From NCBI RefSeq assembly GCF_900115465.1, contig NZ_FOWN01000003.1:1-64000 (forward strand): DNA of 64,000 nucleotides, given 5' to 3'. The position numbers and the translations under genes are program-made. Shown piece by piece: positions 1 through 11,002 of the stretch; the first letter of the stretch is position 1, and each line of letters starts with the position of its first letter. The notes under the pieces are model-generated. The model did no database searches. It was not told where the DNA came from and saw nothing but the letters and a program-made list of their open reading frames with translations. This DNA comes from Halolactibacillus alkaliphilus (lineage in GTDB: Bacteria > Bacillota > Bacilli > Bacillales > Amphibacillaceae).

Positions 1-146
1 GAGCCCCTAAGCTCCCGGACCTCCGTTTGATAGCGAAAATGTTTGGCTTGATTAAACACCCGGAGGGTGTAATCCATGGACATCACAAAATCAGGATCGA
101 TTTTATGCTTATATAAGCGATTTGAAAAAATGGCCTTCATGCCCAT
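1..146 (-). CDS. N-terminal fragment of a probable TnpB-type (IS200/IS605) protein, runs off the left edge
   Basis: An open frame starts at ATG 146-144 behind GGGAGG and stays open to the window edge, giving 48 residues that begin MGMKAIFSNRLYKHKI and contain FNQAKHF. A short basic start followed by a helix with a phenylalanine, asparagine, alanine, lysine cluster resembles the N-terminus of OrfB/TnpB proteins of the IS200/IS605 group, which are RNA-guided nucleases linked to transposition. The catalytic RuvC part lies outside the window, so the family call rests on weak N-terminal resemblance. A second ATG at 140-138 is possible. It could also be another DNA-associated protein. Confidence 0.4.
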   Translation of the reverse strand, partial: MGMKAIFSNRLYKHKIDPDFVMSMDYTLRVFNQAKHFRYQTEVRELRG

Positions 147-331
147 GATACCCACCCTCCCTTGGTTTTGTGACGGTCACTGTTAGTGCTTTAATTATAC
201 CATGCGGAATATATGTTTGTCACTTCAAAAATATTCAAAACAAGCGATTCATCACCCACCTAGTGCTGACACACTTGAGGAAGGTGTCTTCTCGCCCTAA
301 AGCGATAAAGACAAATGGGGAGCTTTTACAT

Positions 332-2671
332 TTAGTCTTGGTCTTTTTTAGGTGCATGTATTTCCATAATCTTATGATGTTGATACGTTGATGGGTCAAC
401 ATTGTTTAACCAAGGTGCCACTTTTTGATGACTAACGAGCGTTAATGCATGCATCGCTCGAGTACAGGCGGTATACAGTAAGTACTGATCCAGTTCCGTA
501 TGATAGTGTAAACTCGATGTATCGTAGACAATTACCGCATCAAACTCAATACCTTTGGCTAAGTAGACAGGCAATACTTTAATACCTGGTTCGAATTCAT
601 GTGTTTCACTCGTGACAAGATGCGCATCAACCTCATGATTATGAAGCCATTCTGTTACCGTTTGTGCTTCTTGTTTTGTTTTTGTAATGATGGCTAACTG
701 TTCATAAGCCAATGATCGAAATCGGTTAAGCTCCTCAACTATCTTATGAAACATCATGTATTTCGAATCAACTTCGTAAATCGCAGGTTTTTCGCCTTGT
801 CTTACAAATGGTAGAATCTTATAGGCATCTTCTTTTGCCAGCCCTTTCGAAAAGTTCACCAACTGTTCTGTCGCACGATAACTTTTATTTAGCGTTAAAA
901 CGTCCGCATTCTCAAGACTCCTTAATACATGGTCTTCACTTAACCCGTGTAAGTATAACGTTTGATGGACATCTCCTAGAAGTGTCATTTGACTATTAGG
1001 ATAGATTTTTTTTAAATACGCTAACTGGAATAAAGAATAATCCTGTGCCTCATCTAAAATAACATGTCTGATTGCGCCATGTTCGTCAAAGCCAAGACAG
1101 ACTTTTTCAAAATAAAGAAACGGCGTTGCGTCCTCGTAAGTTAAAAAACTTTCACTTAATTGTTTTTGTGTTTCATGACGAACCTTGTTGAAGGCTTCAT
1201 CGTGGAGATCTTCTTGATCAAACAAACGAACGTAGGTCCGTTTAGTATCTACAAACTGCAGGCGTTTGATTTTCTGTCTTAACGGTTTAAATAATTTATT
1301 AATCAAACGCAACTTTAAGATTTGTTGTTCACGCTCAGCGTGGTTAAACCAATCCATTGTATCTTGTTCACGTTCAATCTGTTCATAAGCCGCCTGATAA
1401 TCATCAAGGTCTAACAGCTCTAGCTCATCTTCTAACCAATCCGCATCCATAAGTTGTTTCTGTTCATCTTTTAAGGATGCTAAAATCACATCACGTAACT
1501 GCATTAAACGAACATGAACAGGCTCATTCGGGTCCATTCTGTAGAAATGGCGCGTAAGTTCTTGTTTTGACACAATCACATGGTCACGAAAGCGTATATT
1601 ACGAAAGGCCAAACCACGTTTTTTCAAATCTGACAAATAACAATCAACTTTTCGTTTGAAATCAAGTGAAGCTTTATAGCGCATATTCTCTTGACGTACA
1701 TCTGACGCACTGTCCGTTAAAAGTGCTTCTAATTGATCGAACGGTGTCTCAATCACGAATCGACGGCCAAGTTGTTGTTCCAAATAGTTATAAAACGTCA
1801 CTTGTTCCACTTGGTCTTCTCCTAGCTCTGGTAAGACACTTGACACGTACGTGTGAAACAATGGATTAGGTGAGAATAACAACATTTGTTCAGCGGTCAA
1901 TTCTCCGCGGTATCGGTAAAGAAGATAGGCTATCCGCTGCAAAGCCGCTGATGTTTTCCCACTCCCTGCCACACCTTGAACGATGAGGTCCTGTTTTTTT
2001 TCATGACGGATAATTTTATTTTGCTCTTGTTGAATCGTTGCGACAATATTTTTCATTGTCGTATCCGCCGTTTCACCGAGGACTTGTTGTAATAATCCAT
2101 CACCAATTGTCAAACCTGTATCAAACATCGCTTTTAATTCACCGTGTTTGACTACATATTGGCGCTTAAGTGTTATTTCACCTTCAATGGTCTCATCTAT
2201 CGCGTGATACGCCGCTTTGCCTGGTGGGTAATCATAATACATTGACGCAATCGGTGCACGCCAGTCATAAATATAAAAATCTTCTTCATTCTTTTTAAGT
2301 AAAGATGCTGTCCCAATATAGATGGGCTCTATCTCTTCTTCCCCTGTTTCTTTAAAATCAATTCGACCGAAGAAAGGCTGTTCATAGAGACGACTCAATT
2401 GTCGAAACGCTTGGTCTTGTTGGTCATGATGACGCTCACGCTCAGATAAAAATTCCGCTTGTTGTTTTAAACTTGCCTGTGTTTCAATCGCGTCATCCAT
2501 CTCTGTTAAGTTAACCGTTACATCTTCAAAGAATTCTTTTCGTAAATCTAATACATCTGTTCTTATTCGTTTCACTCGCTTCACGAGTTTAGTCAGTCTT
2601 TGTTTAATAACGTCCTTTATTTCTGTGAAGCGTTCTTTTTCTGCTTCAAATGATTGATACTTGCGTTCCAT
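332..2671 (-). CDS. helD: HelD-type RNA polymerase recycling ATPase (UvrD/Rep-like helicase fold)
   Basis: A 779-residue protein of superfamily 1 helicase type. HelD removes stalled RNA polymerase from DNA, inserting an N-terminal antiparallel coiled coil into the secondary channel. The first ~100 residues are highly charged and helical (MERKYQSFEAEKERF onward). A Walker A motif GVAGSGKT is at residues 233-240 and a DEAQD Walker B motif follows later. The end carries the UvrD-like C-terminal ATPase motifs (LAKGIEFDAVIVYD, YTACTRAMHAL). The start is the ATG at 2671, six bases after GGGGAG, rather than the GTG just before it. It is a single gene, divergent from the MFS gene. Length fits the Bacillus protein (about 775 residues). 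Confidence 0.9.
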   Translation of the reverse strand: MERKYQSFEAEKERFTEIKDVIKQRLTKLVKRVKRIRTDVLDLRKEFFEDVTVNLTEMDDAIETQASLKQQAEFLSERERHHDQQDQAFRQLSRLYEQPFFGRIDFKETGEEEIEPIYIGTASLLKKNEEDFYIYDWRAPIASMYYDYPPGKAAYHAIDETIEGEITLKRQYVVKHGELKAMFDTGLTIGDGLLQQVLGETADTTMKNIVATIQQEQNKIIRHEKKQDLIVQGVAGSGKTSAALQRIAYLLYRYRGELTAEQMLLFSPNPLFHTYVSSVLPELGEDQVEQVTFYNYLEQQLGRRFVIETPFDQLEALLTDSASDVRQENMRYKASLDFKRKVDCYLSDLKKRGLAFRNIRFRDHVIVSKQELTRHFYRMDPNEPVHVRLMQLRDVILASLKDEQKQLMDADWLEDELELLDLDDYQAAYEQIEREQDTMDWFNHAEREQQILKLRLINKLFKPLRQKIKRLQFVDTKRTYVRLFDQEDLHDEAFNKVRHETQKQLSESFLTYEDATPFLYFEKVCLGFDEHGAIRHVILDEAQDYSLFQLAYLKKIYPNSQMTLLGDVHQTLYLHGLSEDHVLRSLENADVLTLNKSYRATEQLVNFSKGLAKEDAYKILPFVRQGEKPAIYEVDSKYMMFHKIVEELNRFRSLAYEQLAIITKTKQEAQTVTEWLHNHEVDAHLVTSETHEFEPGIKVLPVYLAKGIEFDAVIVYDTSSLHYHTELDQYLLYTACTRAMHALTLVSHQKVAPWLNNVDPSTYQHHKIMEIHAPKKDQD

Positions 2672-2901
2672 CACGTTCTCCCCTTTAGCATTTCAATTGC
2701 TATGTATATGTACCCTTCATTGTAGAAGATTATGCGTCAAAACACTAGTAGGAATAATATAATAGTGACGATTACATGCAGATAGTTAAGCAAGAAAGCG
2801 ATACCAACTATATTTCTAGGGCAAATGACTTTTAAACACGGTAAAAATCAGGTATGCTAATTAATTAGAGCAACGAAATAATTAGAAAGAAGGGGACTGT
2901 C

Positions 2902-4122
2902 ATTCAACAAGAACATCAAGTAAAGAAAAATGTCAGCATTATGTGGTTCGCTAACTTTTTCATTGCTGGAAGTATTACTATGGTTCAACCATTTTTATCA
3001 CTTTATATCGATACACTCGGTGATTTTTCTACTGAATATGTCCAAACATGGTCAGGTTTTATTTTTAGTATCACCTTTGTTAGCGCCTTTTTATTCTCAC
3101 CCATCTGGGGGAGAGTTGGAGATCGTATTGGACGCAAGCCCATTCTCGTCGTCTTTGCTTTTGGTCTCGGACTATCAGTACTTCTTATGGGATTTGTCAC
3201 GTCAATTTGGCAATTATTTTTCTTGCGATTATTTATGGGGATCTTTACGGGGTTTATCTCCTTATCACAAGCACTCATTTCAACACAAACATCACGGCGC
3301 ACTGCCGGTAAAGTTTTAGGCACCTTGCAAACTGGAAGTATTACTGGCACATTAATGGGTCCACTCCTTGGCGGAGTACTTGCTGATTTATTTGGCTACC
3401 AATCTACATTTAGATGGTTAAGTCTCGTCTTGTTTATTTCAAGTTTTCTCGTTCTATTTGGCATTAAAGAAGTTACCTTACAAGAAGAAGACAGTGATAT
3501 TCACACGTACTATACGTCAAGACAAGTCTTGCTACACATCTTACGTCAACCTGTGTTGCTCCTCATTATGTTAATGTCAATGATTGTTCAAATTGCTAAT
3601 TTTAGCATTCAACCTATCTTGCCACTTTTTGTCGGTGAAATACATGGGAGTATCAATGTCGCCTTTTTCTCTGGCCTAGCTTTTTCAGCTTCTGGTTTAG
3701 GAAACTTACTTTTTTCTCGGCAAATCGGCCGCTTAGGAGATAAGCACGGTTACATTAAATTATTAACTCTCATGTTGATTTTAGCTGCTTTTGTCTACTT
3801 CCCTGGTGGGTTTGTAACAGCTTTGTGGCAACTCGTGATTTTACGCTTTCTAATGGGAATTTTTATTGGTGGTGTCATTCCTTTAAGAATTGCTTATATT
3901 AGGCAAGCTGCACCTATTGAAATGCAGGGAGAAGTGCTTGGATACAATACAAGTTTACGGTTTTTCGGTAACATGATTGGCCCTATGCTAGGTGCGACTA
4001 TTAGTGCGAGCTTTGGTTATTCTGCTGTCTTTTTATCAACAGCCACTCTCTTACTCGTGAGTGCACTCATCATGATCTACGCGATTAAGCGCCATCCTGA
4101 ATATGTTATCAATAACTTATAA
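2902..4122 (+). CDS. MFS drug/metabolite efflux transporter (MdtG/TetA-like), probable AUU start
   Basis: A 12-helix major facilitator protein. The loop 2-3 signature GRVGDRIGRKP and its repeat in the second half (RQIGRLGDKHG) are visible, as is PFLSLYIDTLG after helix 1, typical of DHA1 drug:proton antiporters. The first ATG in frame (2941) begins inside helix 1 and has no ribosome binding site. AAGGGG at 2890-2895 sits six bases before an in-frame ATT at 2902, and starting there adds QQEHQVKKNVSI, the usual cytoplasmic lead of these transporters. I therefore place the start at ATT 2902 (406 residues); the fallback is ATG 2941 (393 residues). Substrate unknown. Confidence 0.85.
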   Translation: MQQEHQVKKNVSIMWFANFFIAGSITMVQPFLSLYIDTLGDFSTEYVQTWSGFIFSITFVSAFLFSPIWGRVGDRIGRKPILVVFAFGLGLSVLLMGFVTSIWQLFFLRLFMGIFTGFISLSQALISTQTSRRTAGKVLGTLQTGSITGTLMGPLLGGVLADLFGYQSTFRWLSLVLFISSFLVLFGIKEVTLQEEDSDIHTYYTSRQVLLHILRQPVLLLIMLMSMIVQIANFSIQPILPLFVGEIHGSINVAFFSGLAFSASGLGNLLFSRQIGRLGDKHGYIKLLTLMLILAAFVYFPGGFVTALWQLVILRFLMGIFIGGVIPLRIAYIRQAAPIEMQGEVLGYNTSLRFFGNMIGPMLGATISASFGYSAVFLSTATLLLVSALIMIYAIKRHPEYVINNL

Positions 4123-4152
4123 TATAGAGCTTGTTATATTGAACTTCCCACT

Positions 4153-4192
4153 AAAAGCCCCCTTATTCAAACGATGATTAAGGGGGCTTTTT
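4153..4192. terminator. Bidirectional terminator between MFS gene and ridA
   Basis: The arms AAAAGCCCCCTTA and TTAAGGGGGCTTTTT form a long GC-rich stem with T-runs on both strands. It lies between two converging genes and would end both transcripts. Confidence 0.9.
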
Positions 4193-4257
4193 CATAGATG
4201 AACATCCTTCACTCGCTATTCCGACAGCTAGTGCTTAACTTGATGCTATTTATACGC

Positions 4258-4635
4258 TTACTTTTTTACGATCGCATCAATTTCAACTTTGACACCCTTA
4301 GGGAGTTTTGACACTTCGATTGTCGCACGGGCTGGATAAGGCGCATTCAAAAACAAGCGATACGTATCATTTAAAGCATTAAAATCATTTAGATCTGTCA
4401 CATAAATGGTAAACTTTACGACGTGATCTAACGTGACTTTCGCTTGCTCACAAATTGCTTGCAAGTTTTTCATGACTTGCTTCGTTTGTTCCACGATACC
4501 CCCTTCGATCACTTCCATTGTTTCTGGATCGAGTGGAATCTGACCAGAGATAAAAATTAATTCCCCCGCATCAATAGCTTGTGAATAAGGGCCGATTGCT
4601 TGAGGGGCTTTACTCGTTTGAATTTCCTTTTTCAT
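4258..4635 (-). CDS. ridA: RidA family reactive intermediate/imine deaminase
   Basis: A 125-residue YjgF/YER057c/UK114 protein. RidA hydrolyses reactive 2-aminoacrylate-type imines made by PLP enzymes, protecting other enzymes from damage. Signatures are APQAIGPYSQAI near the N-terminus, ISGQIPLDPETM, and the C-terminal ARATIEVSKLPKGVKVEIDA, whose arginine binds the substrate carboxylate. Two ATGs are three codons apart; GAGAGG touches the first (4644) but lies nine bases before the second, so 4635 is chosen. Single gene with its own terminator. Confidence 0.93.
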   Translation of the reverse strand: MKKEIQTSKAPQAIGPYSQAIDAGELIFISGQIPLDPETMEVIEGGIVEQTKQVMKNLQAICEQAKVTLDHVVKFTIYVTDLNDFNALNDTYRLFLNAPYPARATIEVSKLPKGVKVEIDAIVKK

Positions 4636-4744
4636 ATTCGTCATCCTCTCTTCATTATCCTTTAAATTTTAACATAATTCTGTTAATTTGGTATACTACT
4701 TTTAAAGACCGCATTTTCATTCTTAAGTTATAGGAGGTAAGCTC

Positions 4745-5146
4745 ATGTTTCAAACATTTTCCCTATCCACCCACGCTCACAGTGAGATGATTGACATTAC
4801 TGACACGATTGAGCAATTTATTAACACTGAAGACGTTCCTAGCGGTATCATCATCGTTTCAAGCGCACATACAACAGCCGGTATAACCGTTAACGAAAAT
4901 GCTGATCCCGATGTGAAAACAGATTTTTTAAGAAGACTTGACCAGATATTCCCATGGGAGCACCCACTCGATTGTCACGCAGAAGGCAATACGGCTGCTC
5001 ACCTTAAAACGAGCACGGTCGGTCATAGCCAAACACTTGTGATCGAGAACGGTCGTTTAGTTCTTGGCACTTGGCAAGGTGTCTATTTCTGTGAGTTTGA
5101 TGGACCTAGACACCGTCATTTTCACATTAAAGTCATCAAATATTAA
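4745..5146 (+). CDS. YjbQ/UPF0047 family protein
   Basis: A 133-residue protein of the YjbQ fold. Family members show weak thiamine-phosphate synthase activity in vitro; the true role is unclear. Conserved stretches are [32 protein letters not shown] with its histidines, [16 protein letters not shown] and the histidine-rich end RHRHFHIKV, which form the metal/anion pocket. It starts at ATG 4745 behind ATAGGAGG and is transcribed divergently from ridA, 109 bases away. Confidence 0.9.
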   Translation: MFQTFSLSTHAHSEMIDITDTIEQFINTEDVPSGIIIVSSAHTTAGITVNENADPDVKTDFLRRLDQIFPWEHPLDCHAEGNTAAHLKTSTVGHSQTLVIENGRLVLGTWQGVYFCEFDGPRHRHFHIKVIKY

Positions 5147-5147
5147 C

Positions 5148-5187
5148 AAAAGCCCTTTTCACTTAATGCTCAGTGAAAAGGGCTTTT
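5148..5187. terminator. Bidirectional terminator between yjbQ and the GH51 gene
   Basis: The arms AAAAGCCCTTTTCACT and AGTGAAAAGGGCTTTT are a perfect 16-base inverted repeat with a short loop, between converging genes. It ends the arabinan block on the minus strand. Confidence 0.92.
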
Positions 5188-5198
5188 CTTATAAAACG

Positions 5199-6683
5199 TT
5201 AGGCCGGTGTTATCGTGATTAACACAACAGACATCGGTGGTAAATGAACGAATAGTTGATCACCTGATTGGGTAAAATCAGTGAATGTTTCTGGCCTTAC
5301 TTTGTCCGGTTGTTCAAATGTGTTGTGATGATGCATCTCTGTTGAGGTGATAACTTCACCTGAAACCTCTTTTACATGAAGGCCACGGATATGAAAGTCA
5401 ACGTTAGCAGCCGCTTCTCTTGAGGCATTCGTTAGTGTTATGTTCACTGTCCCATCTGATTGTTTTGACGCTGATCCATTTACTTGCGGATATTTAACCC
5501 CATCCGCTTCTAACATCGTTGTCTCTACATCCAAGCTCACACGCTGTTGGTCTTGGTGAACACTGTACATTTTAAAGACATGGTATGTTGGTGTTAATAA
5601 CATTTGATTACCTTCGGTTAAGACCATTGATTGAATGACATTGACCATTTGAGCAATATTGGCCATTTTGATGCGATCGTTATGATTATTGAAAATATTT
5701 AAAGATATTCCGGCAATTAACGCATCACGCACCGTATTCTGTTGATATAAGAAGCCAGGATTCGTACCAGGCTCAACATCGTACCACGCCCCCCACTCAT
5801 CAACAATCATCGCAATACGTTTATCAGGATCATATTTATCCATAATCGTCACGTGCTTATCGATCAAGGTCTCAATATAGTAAGCTTTTTGCATTGAAAT
5901 ATCCCATTCTGCCTCATCGAAACGGACCGCATCACCCTTATTCCAGAAACCACCCGGGTGAACATAGTAATGAAAACTTAGCCCATCCATATATGGTGCT
6001 GCTTCACGCATAAGTACTTCTGTCCAATTAAAGTCAGCGACATTCGCACCACCAGCAATTTTATAAATCTTATTTTCTCCATAATTTCTTACATAGGTTT
6101 GGAATTGACGATATAAATCGGCGTAAAATTCTGGACGCATATTACCACCGCAACCCCAGTTCTCATTACCAACACCAAAATATTTTACTCGCCAAGCAGC
6201 ATCTTGCCCATTGGCTTTGCGCCAATTAGCCATTGGGGACTCGCCATCAAACGTCATATATTCAACCCATTCAGACATTTCTTGAACGGTGCCTGAACCG
6301 ACATTACCGTTGATATATGGTTCAGCGCCTAACATCTCACAAAGAGCCATGAATTCGTGCGTACCGAAGTGATTATTCTCAACAACACCACCCCAGTGCG
6401 TATTGACCATACGTTTTCTTTCTTCTCTTGGTCCAACACCATCTTTCCAGTGGTATTCATCCGCAAAACAACCACCTGGCCAGCGAAGAACCGGGATATT
6501 TAAATCTTTTAACGCTTTTAACACATCATTTCGAATCCCATTTGTATTCGGAATTTCACTATCTTCACCGACCCATAAACCTTCATAAATACACCGACCT
6601 AAGTGTTCAGCAAATTGACCATAAATATTTTTATCAATGATACCTCTTCCAACATCTGCGTTAACAATTGCGCGATGCGCCAT
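5199..6683 (-). CDS. abfA: GH51 alpha-L-arabinofuranosidase (copy 1)
   Basis: A 494-residue glycoside hydrolase family 51 enzyme that releases terminal L-arabinofuranose from arabino-oligosaccharides. GH51 features: [19 protein letters not shown] near the N-terminus, [19 protein letters not shown], the acid/base glutamate in GVGNENWG, and the nucleophile glutamate in [11 protein letters not shown], followed by a C-terminal beta domain. No signal peptide, so it acts inside the cell on imported oligomers. ATG 6683, eight bases after GAGGTGG, is preferred over an upstream GTG. It is the last gene of the minus-strand arabinan block, 71 bases after the second GH51 gene. The two differ in sequence and may differ in linkage preference. 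Confidence 0.93.
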   Translation of the reverse strand: MAHRAIVNADVGRGIIDKNIYGQFAEHLGRCIYEGLWVGEDSEIPNTNGIRNDVLKALKDLNIPVLRWPGGCFADEYHWKDGVGPREERKRMVNTHWGGVVENNHFGTHEFMALCEMLGAEPYINGNVGSGTVQEMSEWVEYMTFDGESPMANWRKANGQDAAWRVKYFGVGNENWGCGGNMRPEFYADLYRQFQTYVRNYGENKIYKIAGGANVADFNWTEVLMREAAPYMDGLSFHYYVHPGGFWNKGDAVRFDEAEWDISMQKAYYIETLIDKHVTIMDKYDPDKRIAMIVDEWGAWYDVEPGTNPGFLYQQNTVRDALIAGISLNIFNNHNDRIKMANIAQMVNVIQSMVLTEGNQMLLTPTYHVFKMYSVHQDQQRVSLDVETTMLEADGVKYPQVNGSASKQSDGTVNITLTNASREAAANVDFHIRGLHVKEVSGEVITSTEMHHHNTFEQPDKVRPETFTDFTQSGDQLFVHLPPMSVVLITITPA

Positions 6684-6754
6684 ATAATCCACCTCTTCAA
6701 TTTAATAAATGCTCTTTTTAACTAGTTAATCGCTTCCTACGATTATGAGCATAT

Positions 6755-8305
<1,551 letters not shown>

Positions 8306-8323
8306 TTAAATCACAAAAACATT

Positions 8324-8375
8324 CATATGTACGTATATGCATATACAGTATACGACGATAAGCAAACGCTTTCAA
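8324..8375 (-). promoter_or_regulatory. Promoter of the GH51 copy-2 gene with cre and AraR-like operator
   Basis: On the minus strand, TTGAAA (8375-8370), 17 bases, then TATACT (8352-8347) make a near-consensus sigma-A promoter. A cre-like sequence (8361-8374, on the minus strand TGAAAGCGTTTGCT) overlaps the -35 box. CATATGTACGTATATG (8324-8339), similar to AraR operators, lies just downstream of -10. This predicts CcpA and AraR repression. Confidence 0.7.
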
Positions 8376-8412
8376 CTAAGAAACTTTATTTTATTCACAA
8401 CTTTCTAAAGAA

Positions 8413-9726
8413 CTACTTTGATTGGTTGGTCACACTTTTGCCAAACGTAACTAAACCATGATCATTATAACCTGCAAACACAATCGTTTCACACCAACGT
8501 TCCCAATCCCACCCGACATTTACCTTACCTTCAAGTACGCCATCACAAAGATGAAGCTTAACACTATTTTTAGCTTGTTTTGATTCAAAGTATGGAAAAT
8601 CTTTAGCTTCAGTCATCACAACATGACGTGAAATGTCCTGTTCATGGTTATTCGGATCAAGTGTAATTAACTCCCAGGTACCTTTTAAATCATCCTGATC
8701 TATTTCACGGTTATCTTCACCTGCATAACGTTCTGGCGATACGAGCGGCCACCCTTCATCGGTCCAAAGGATTTTTCTGATTTGAACATAATGCACGTGC
8801 TTATTAATAGGTTCTCTCATGTGATGACATACAAAGTAATTCTCTCCATCTTTTAAGACACTATTGTGACCAGGTGCAAGCCACCCATCGCTCTCTTCAA
8901 ACTTATAACTTCCTAATACTTTCATGCCAATCTCATCTTGATTACCTTCTAAGTCCGTTAAGTCTTTACCGTTATAATCTAAATACGGACCCGTAATTGA
9001 CTTAGATCGGCCTACACGAATATTGTAGTCAGAGAAAAGTGAATCATAGGAAACAAATAAGTAGTAATCATTGTAGGTAGGGTTGTAGACAATATAAGGA
9101 CCTTCCAGCGCACGATCAACAGACCTATGGCGCCTCGCAATAAGCTTACCCTCACCGCAAACTTTAAACTTTCCCGTTTCAGGATTAATTTCATTTACAT
9201 AGATTCCACCAAAGAATGAACCGAATACCATATATATACGTCCCTCAGGGGTCACCGTTATATTTGGATCAATCGCATTAGGTCCGCTTGTTCCTTCTTT
9301 CGACCGATAGACCAACCCCAAATCTTCATACGGGCCTGTTACCACCTCGCTCACTGCCACACCAATAAATGATTGTGTTTTACCAAACTGACTTGCAGAG
9401 TAATACATGTAATAGCGCCCATTCATTTTAACTACCTCTGGTGCCCATAACCCTTTCGCATCAGTCCACTCTTTTGCTTCTTTTGGTACGCCGTCTGTAA
9501 ACGCGCGACCGACAAATGTCCAGTGAATCAAATCCGATGATTGTCTTATCTGAATGCCCGCTTTAAAATCTCCCTTACTACCCGTATCGGTTGAAAAGAC
9601 ATAATACATCTTACCCTCTTTAATTATTGCGGGGTCATGCGCACCATAACTTCCCCACTTCATCTCATCTGCCATTGCCTCTAGATTAAACGGGATATCT
9701 TTCGGTAAAAACTCTTTTTTAAACAT
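8413..9726 (-). CDS. GH43 endo-1,5-alpha-L-arabinanase-type enzyme, intracellular
   Basis: A 437-residue five-bladed beta-propeller hydrolase. The catalytic base aspartate is in GAHDPAIIK, the pKa-tuning aspartate in GPNAIDPNIT, and the general acid glutamate in ALEGPYIVYNP. APEVVKMNGRYYMYYSAS is typical of arabinan-active GH43. After residue ~320 comes a small beta domain of the type seen at the end of two-domain arabinanases (NREIDQDDLKGTWELITL onward). No signal peptide, so the substrate is imported oligomers. First gene of the arabinan hydrolase group; the promoter region has a cre site. Confidence 0.88.
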   Translation of the reverse strand: MFKKEFLPKDIPFNLEAMADEMKWGSYGAHDPAIIKEGKMYYVFSTDTGSKGDFKAGIQIRQSSDLIHWTFVGRAFTDGVPKEAKEWTDAKGLWAPEVVKMNGRYYMYYSASQFGKTQSFIGVAVSEVVTGPYEDLGLVYRSKEGTSGPNAIDPNITVTPEGRIYMVFGSFFGGIYVNEINPETGKFKVCGEGKLIARRHRSVDRALEGPYIVYNPTYNDYYLFVSYDSLFSDYNIRVGRSKSITGPYLDYNGKDLTDLEGNQDEIGMKVLGSYKFEESDGWLAPGHNSVLKDGENYFVCHHMREPINKHVHYVQIRKILWTDEGWPLVSPERYAGEDNREIDQDDLKGTWELITLDPNNHEQDISRHVVMTEAKDFPYFESKQAKNSVKLHLCDGVLEGKVNVGWDWERWCETIVFAGYNDHGLVTFGKSVTNQSK

Positions 9727-9761
9727 TGCTTCCCCTCATTTCTCTTAAAACTTATGTAGTT

Positions 9762-9803
9762 ATTATATTGGTTAAAAACGCCCACCCTATTTAAACGCTT
9801 TCA
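9762..9803 (-). promoter_or_regulatory. cre site and -10 box upstream of the GH43 gene
   Basis: On the minus strand TGAAAGCGTTTAAA (9803-9790) matches the CcpA operator consensus at 13 of 14 positions. TATAAT lies at 9767-9762. I see no good -35 box at standard spacing, so the start site is uncertain. No AraR-like palindrome was found here. Confidence 0.6.
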
Positions 9804-9883
9804 TTTTAGGTGTGAAAATAGCCGCAACATTCGTTACGGCCATGTTCGTATTTATTAATGACGTCTTCTTTGTCGCTCACGAG

Positions 9884-11002
9884 TTAATGTTTCGGCTTAG
9901 CCGTTGACGAACGTTCAACAAGCGTTGGTTCAAAGACAACTGACTCTACCGGTTCTTTTGATTTCTTTTGTGTCCCGCTTTGATCCTTGACTAGATCTAA
10001 AATCATCTTAGCCGCTACTTCACCCAACTTACTTTGGGGATGTTTAATCGTTGTAAGTTTGACTTCTGACACTTCCGAAAGGAAGGAGTTATCAAATCCA
10101 ACAATCGACAGATCCTCTGGCACAGATAAACCTTTTTCGCGAATAACATCGAGTAAGGCAATTGCACACTCATCGTTATAACATACGAGAGCTGTTGGCC
10201 GTTCCTTTTCAGGTAGCGACAGTAATTTCTGTAGTTCATTTTGCGGATGAGTGTATTTTCCTTCTGTATTGTAAAGAATGATATTATTCGGATTAATACT
10301 AAGACCATTTTTACGATGCGCTTTCAAATAACCCTTCATACGTTTTGATCCTTGTCCGTCATCATTTTTGAAGAAACCAACAATATTTGTATGTCCTAAT
10401 TCAATTAAATGTTCTGTCTGAAGTAGACCACCTTGTTCATCATTCAACGTGATACTTAAAGGTTCTAACTCATCATAAAATGAGTTAATCATAATATACG
10501 GAATGTTCTGTCGTTCTAAATTTAAGTAATAATTGATATTAGGGTTACTGATAGCACTACGCGTCGGCTCAACAATAACACCATCAAAATGTTGCGTAAG
10601 AATTTTCTCTAAGAAACGACGTTCATTATCATGGTCGTTATTCGTACTAAAAAGACTCACATGATATCCTTGTTGACTAAGATAAGATTCTGCCCCACGA
10701 ATAATTGACGGAAATATATAGTCGGAGATATACGTCGTAATGATCGCAATATTTTTTTGGTTTTTAACAAGTTTGGCATCTTCTTCTTTTGATCGATCAG
10801 CACAAAAAGTACCTGCCCCTTGTTCTCGGTACAACCATCCCTGATTGACCAGTTCCCCAATCGCCAGACGTACCGTATGACGGCTTACACCAAATTGTTT
10901 CATTAACTCACTTTCTGAACTAATTTTTTGATGTGGTTGAAAAGAACCATCTAAAATTTTCGATTTGATTGCTTGTTTGACAATACTATATTTTGTCTGC
11001 AT
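9884..11002 (-). CDS. araR: AraR-type arabinose repressor (GntR winged helix plus LacI-type sensor)
   Basis: A 372-residue chimeric repressor. An N-terminal GntR winged helix (residues 1-70: SSESELMKQFGVSRHTVRLAIGELVNQGWLYREQGAGTF) is fused to a LacI/GalR periplasmic-binding-like domain (KNIAIITTYISDYIFPSIIRG through STTAKPKH). In Bacillus AraR blocks the arabinose and arabinan genes until L-arabinose binds. It lies directly downstream of araA, and AraR-like palindromes occur before araD, the GH51 copy-2 gene and the GH43 gene at 35965, which fits. Confidence 0.92.
   Translation of the reverse strand: MQTKYSIVKQAIKSKILDGSFQPHQKISSESELMKQFGVSRHTVRLAIGELVNQGWLYREQGAGTFCADRSKEEDAKLVKNQKNIAIITTYISDYIFPSIIRGAESYLSQQGYHVSLFSTNNDHDNERRFLEKILTQHFDGVIVEPTRSAISNPNINYYLNLERQNIPYIMINSFYDELEPLSITLNDEQGGLLQTEHLIELGHTNIVGFFKNDDGQGSKRMKGYLKAHRKNGLSINPNNIILYNTEGKYTHPQNELQKLLSLPEKERPTALVCYNDECAIALLDVIREKGLSVPEDLSIVGFDNSFLSEVSEVKLTTIKHPQSKLGEVAAKMILDLVKDQSGTQKKSKEPVESVVFEPTLVERSSTAKPKH

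Noticed and set aside
268-288. Stem GACACACTT/AAGGTGTC after helD as a terminator
   Set aside because: No T-run follows on either strand and the stem has mismatches; helD termination was not located.
170-391. 73-codon plus-strand frame near the left edge
   Set aside because: No ribosome site; it overlaps the 3' end of helD in antisense and has no protein-like pattern.
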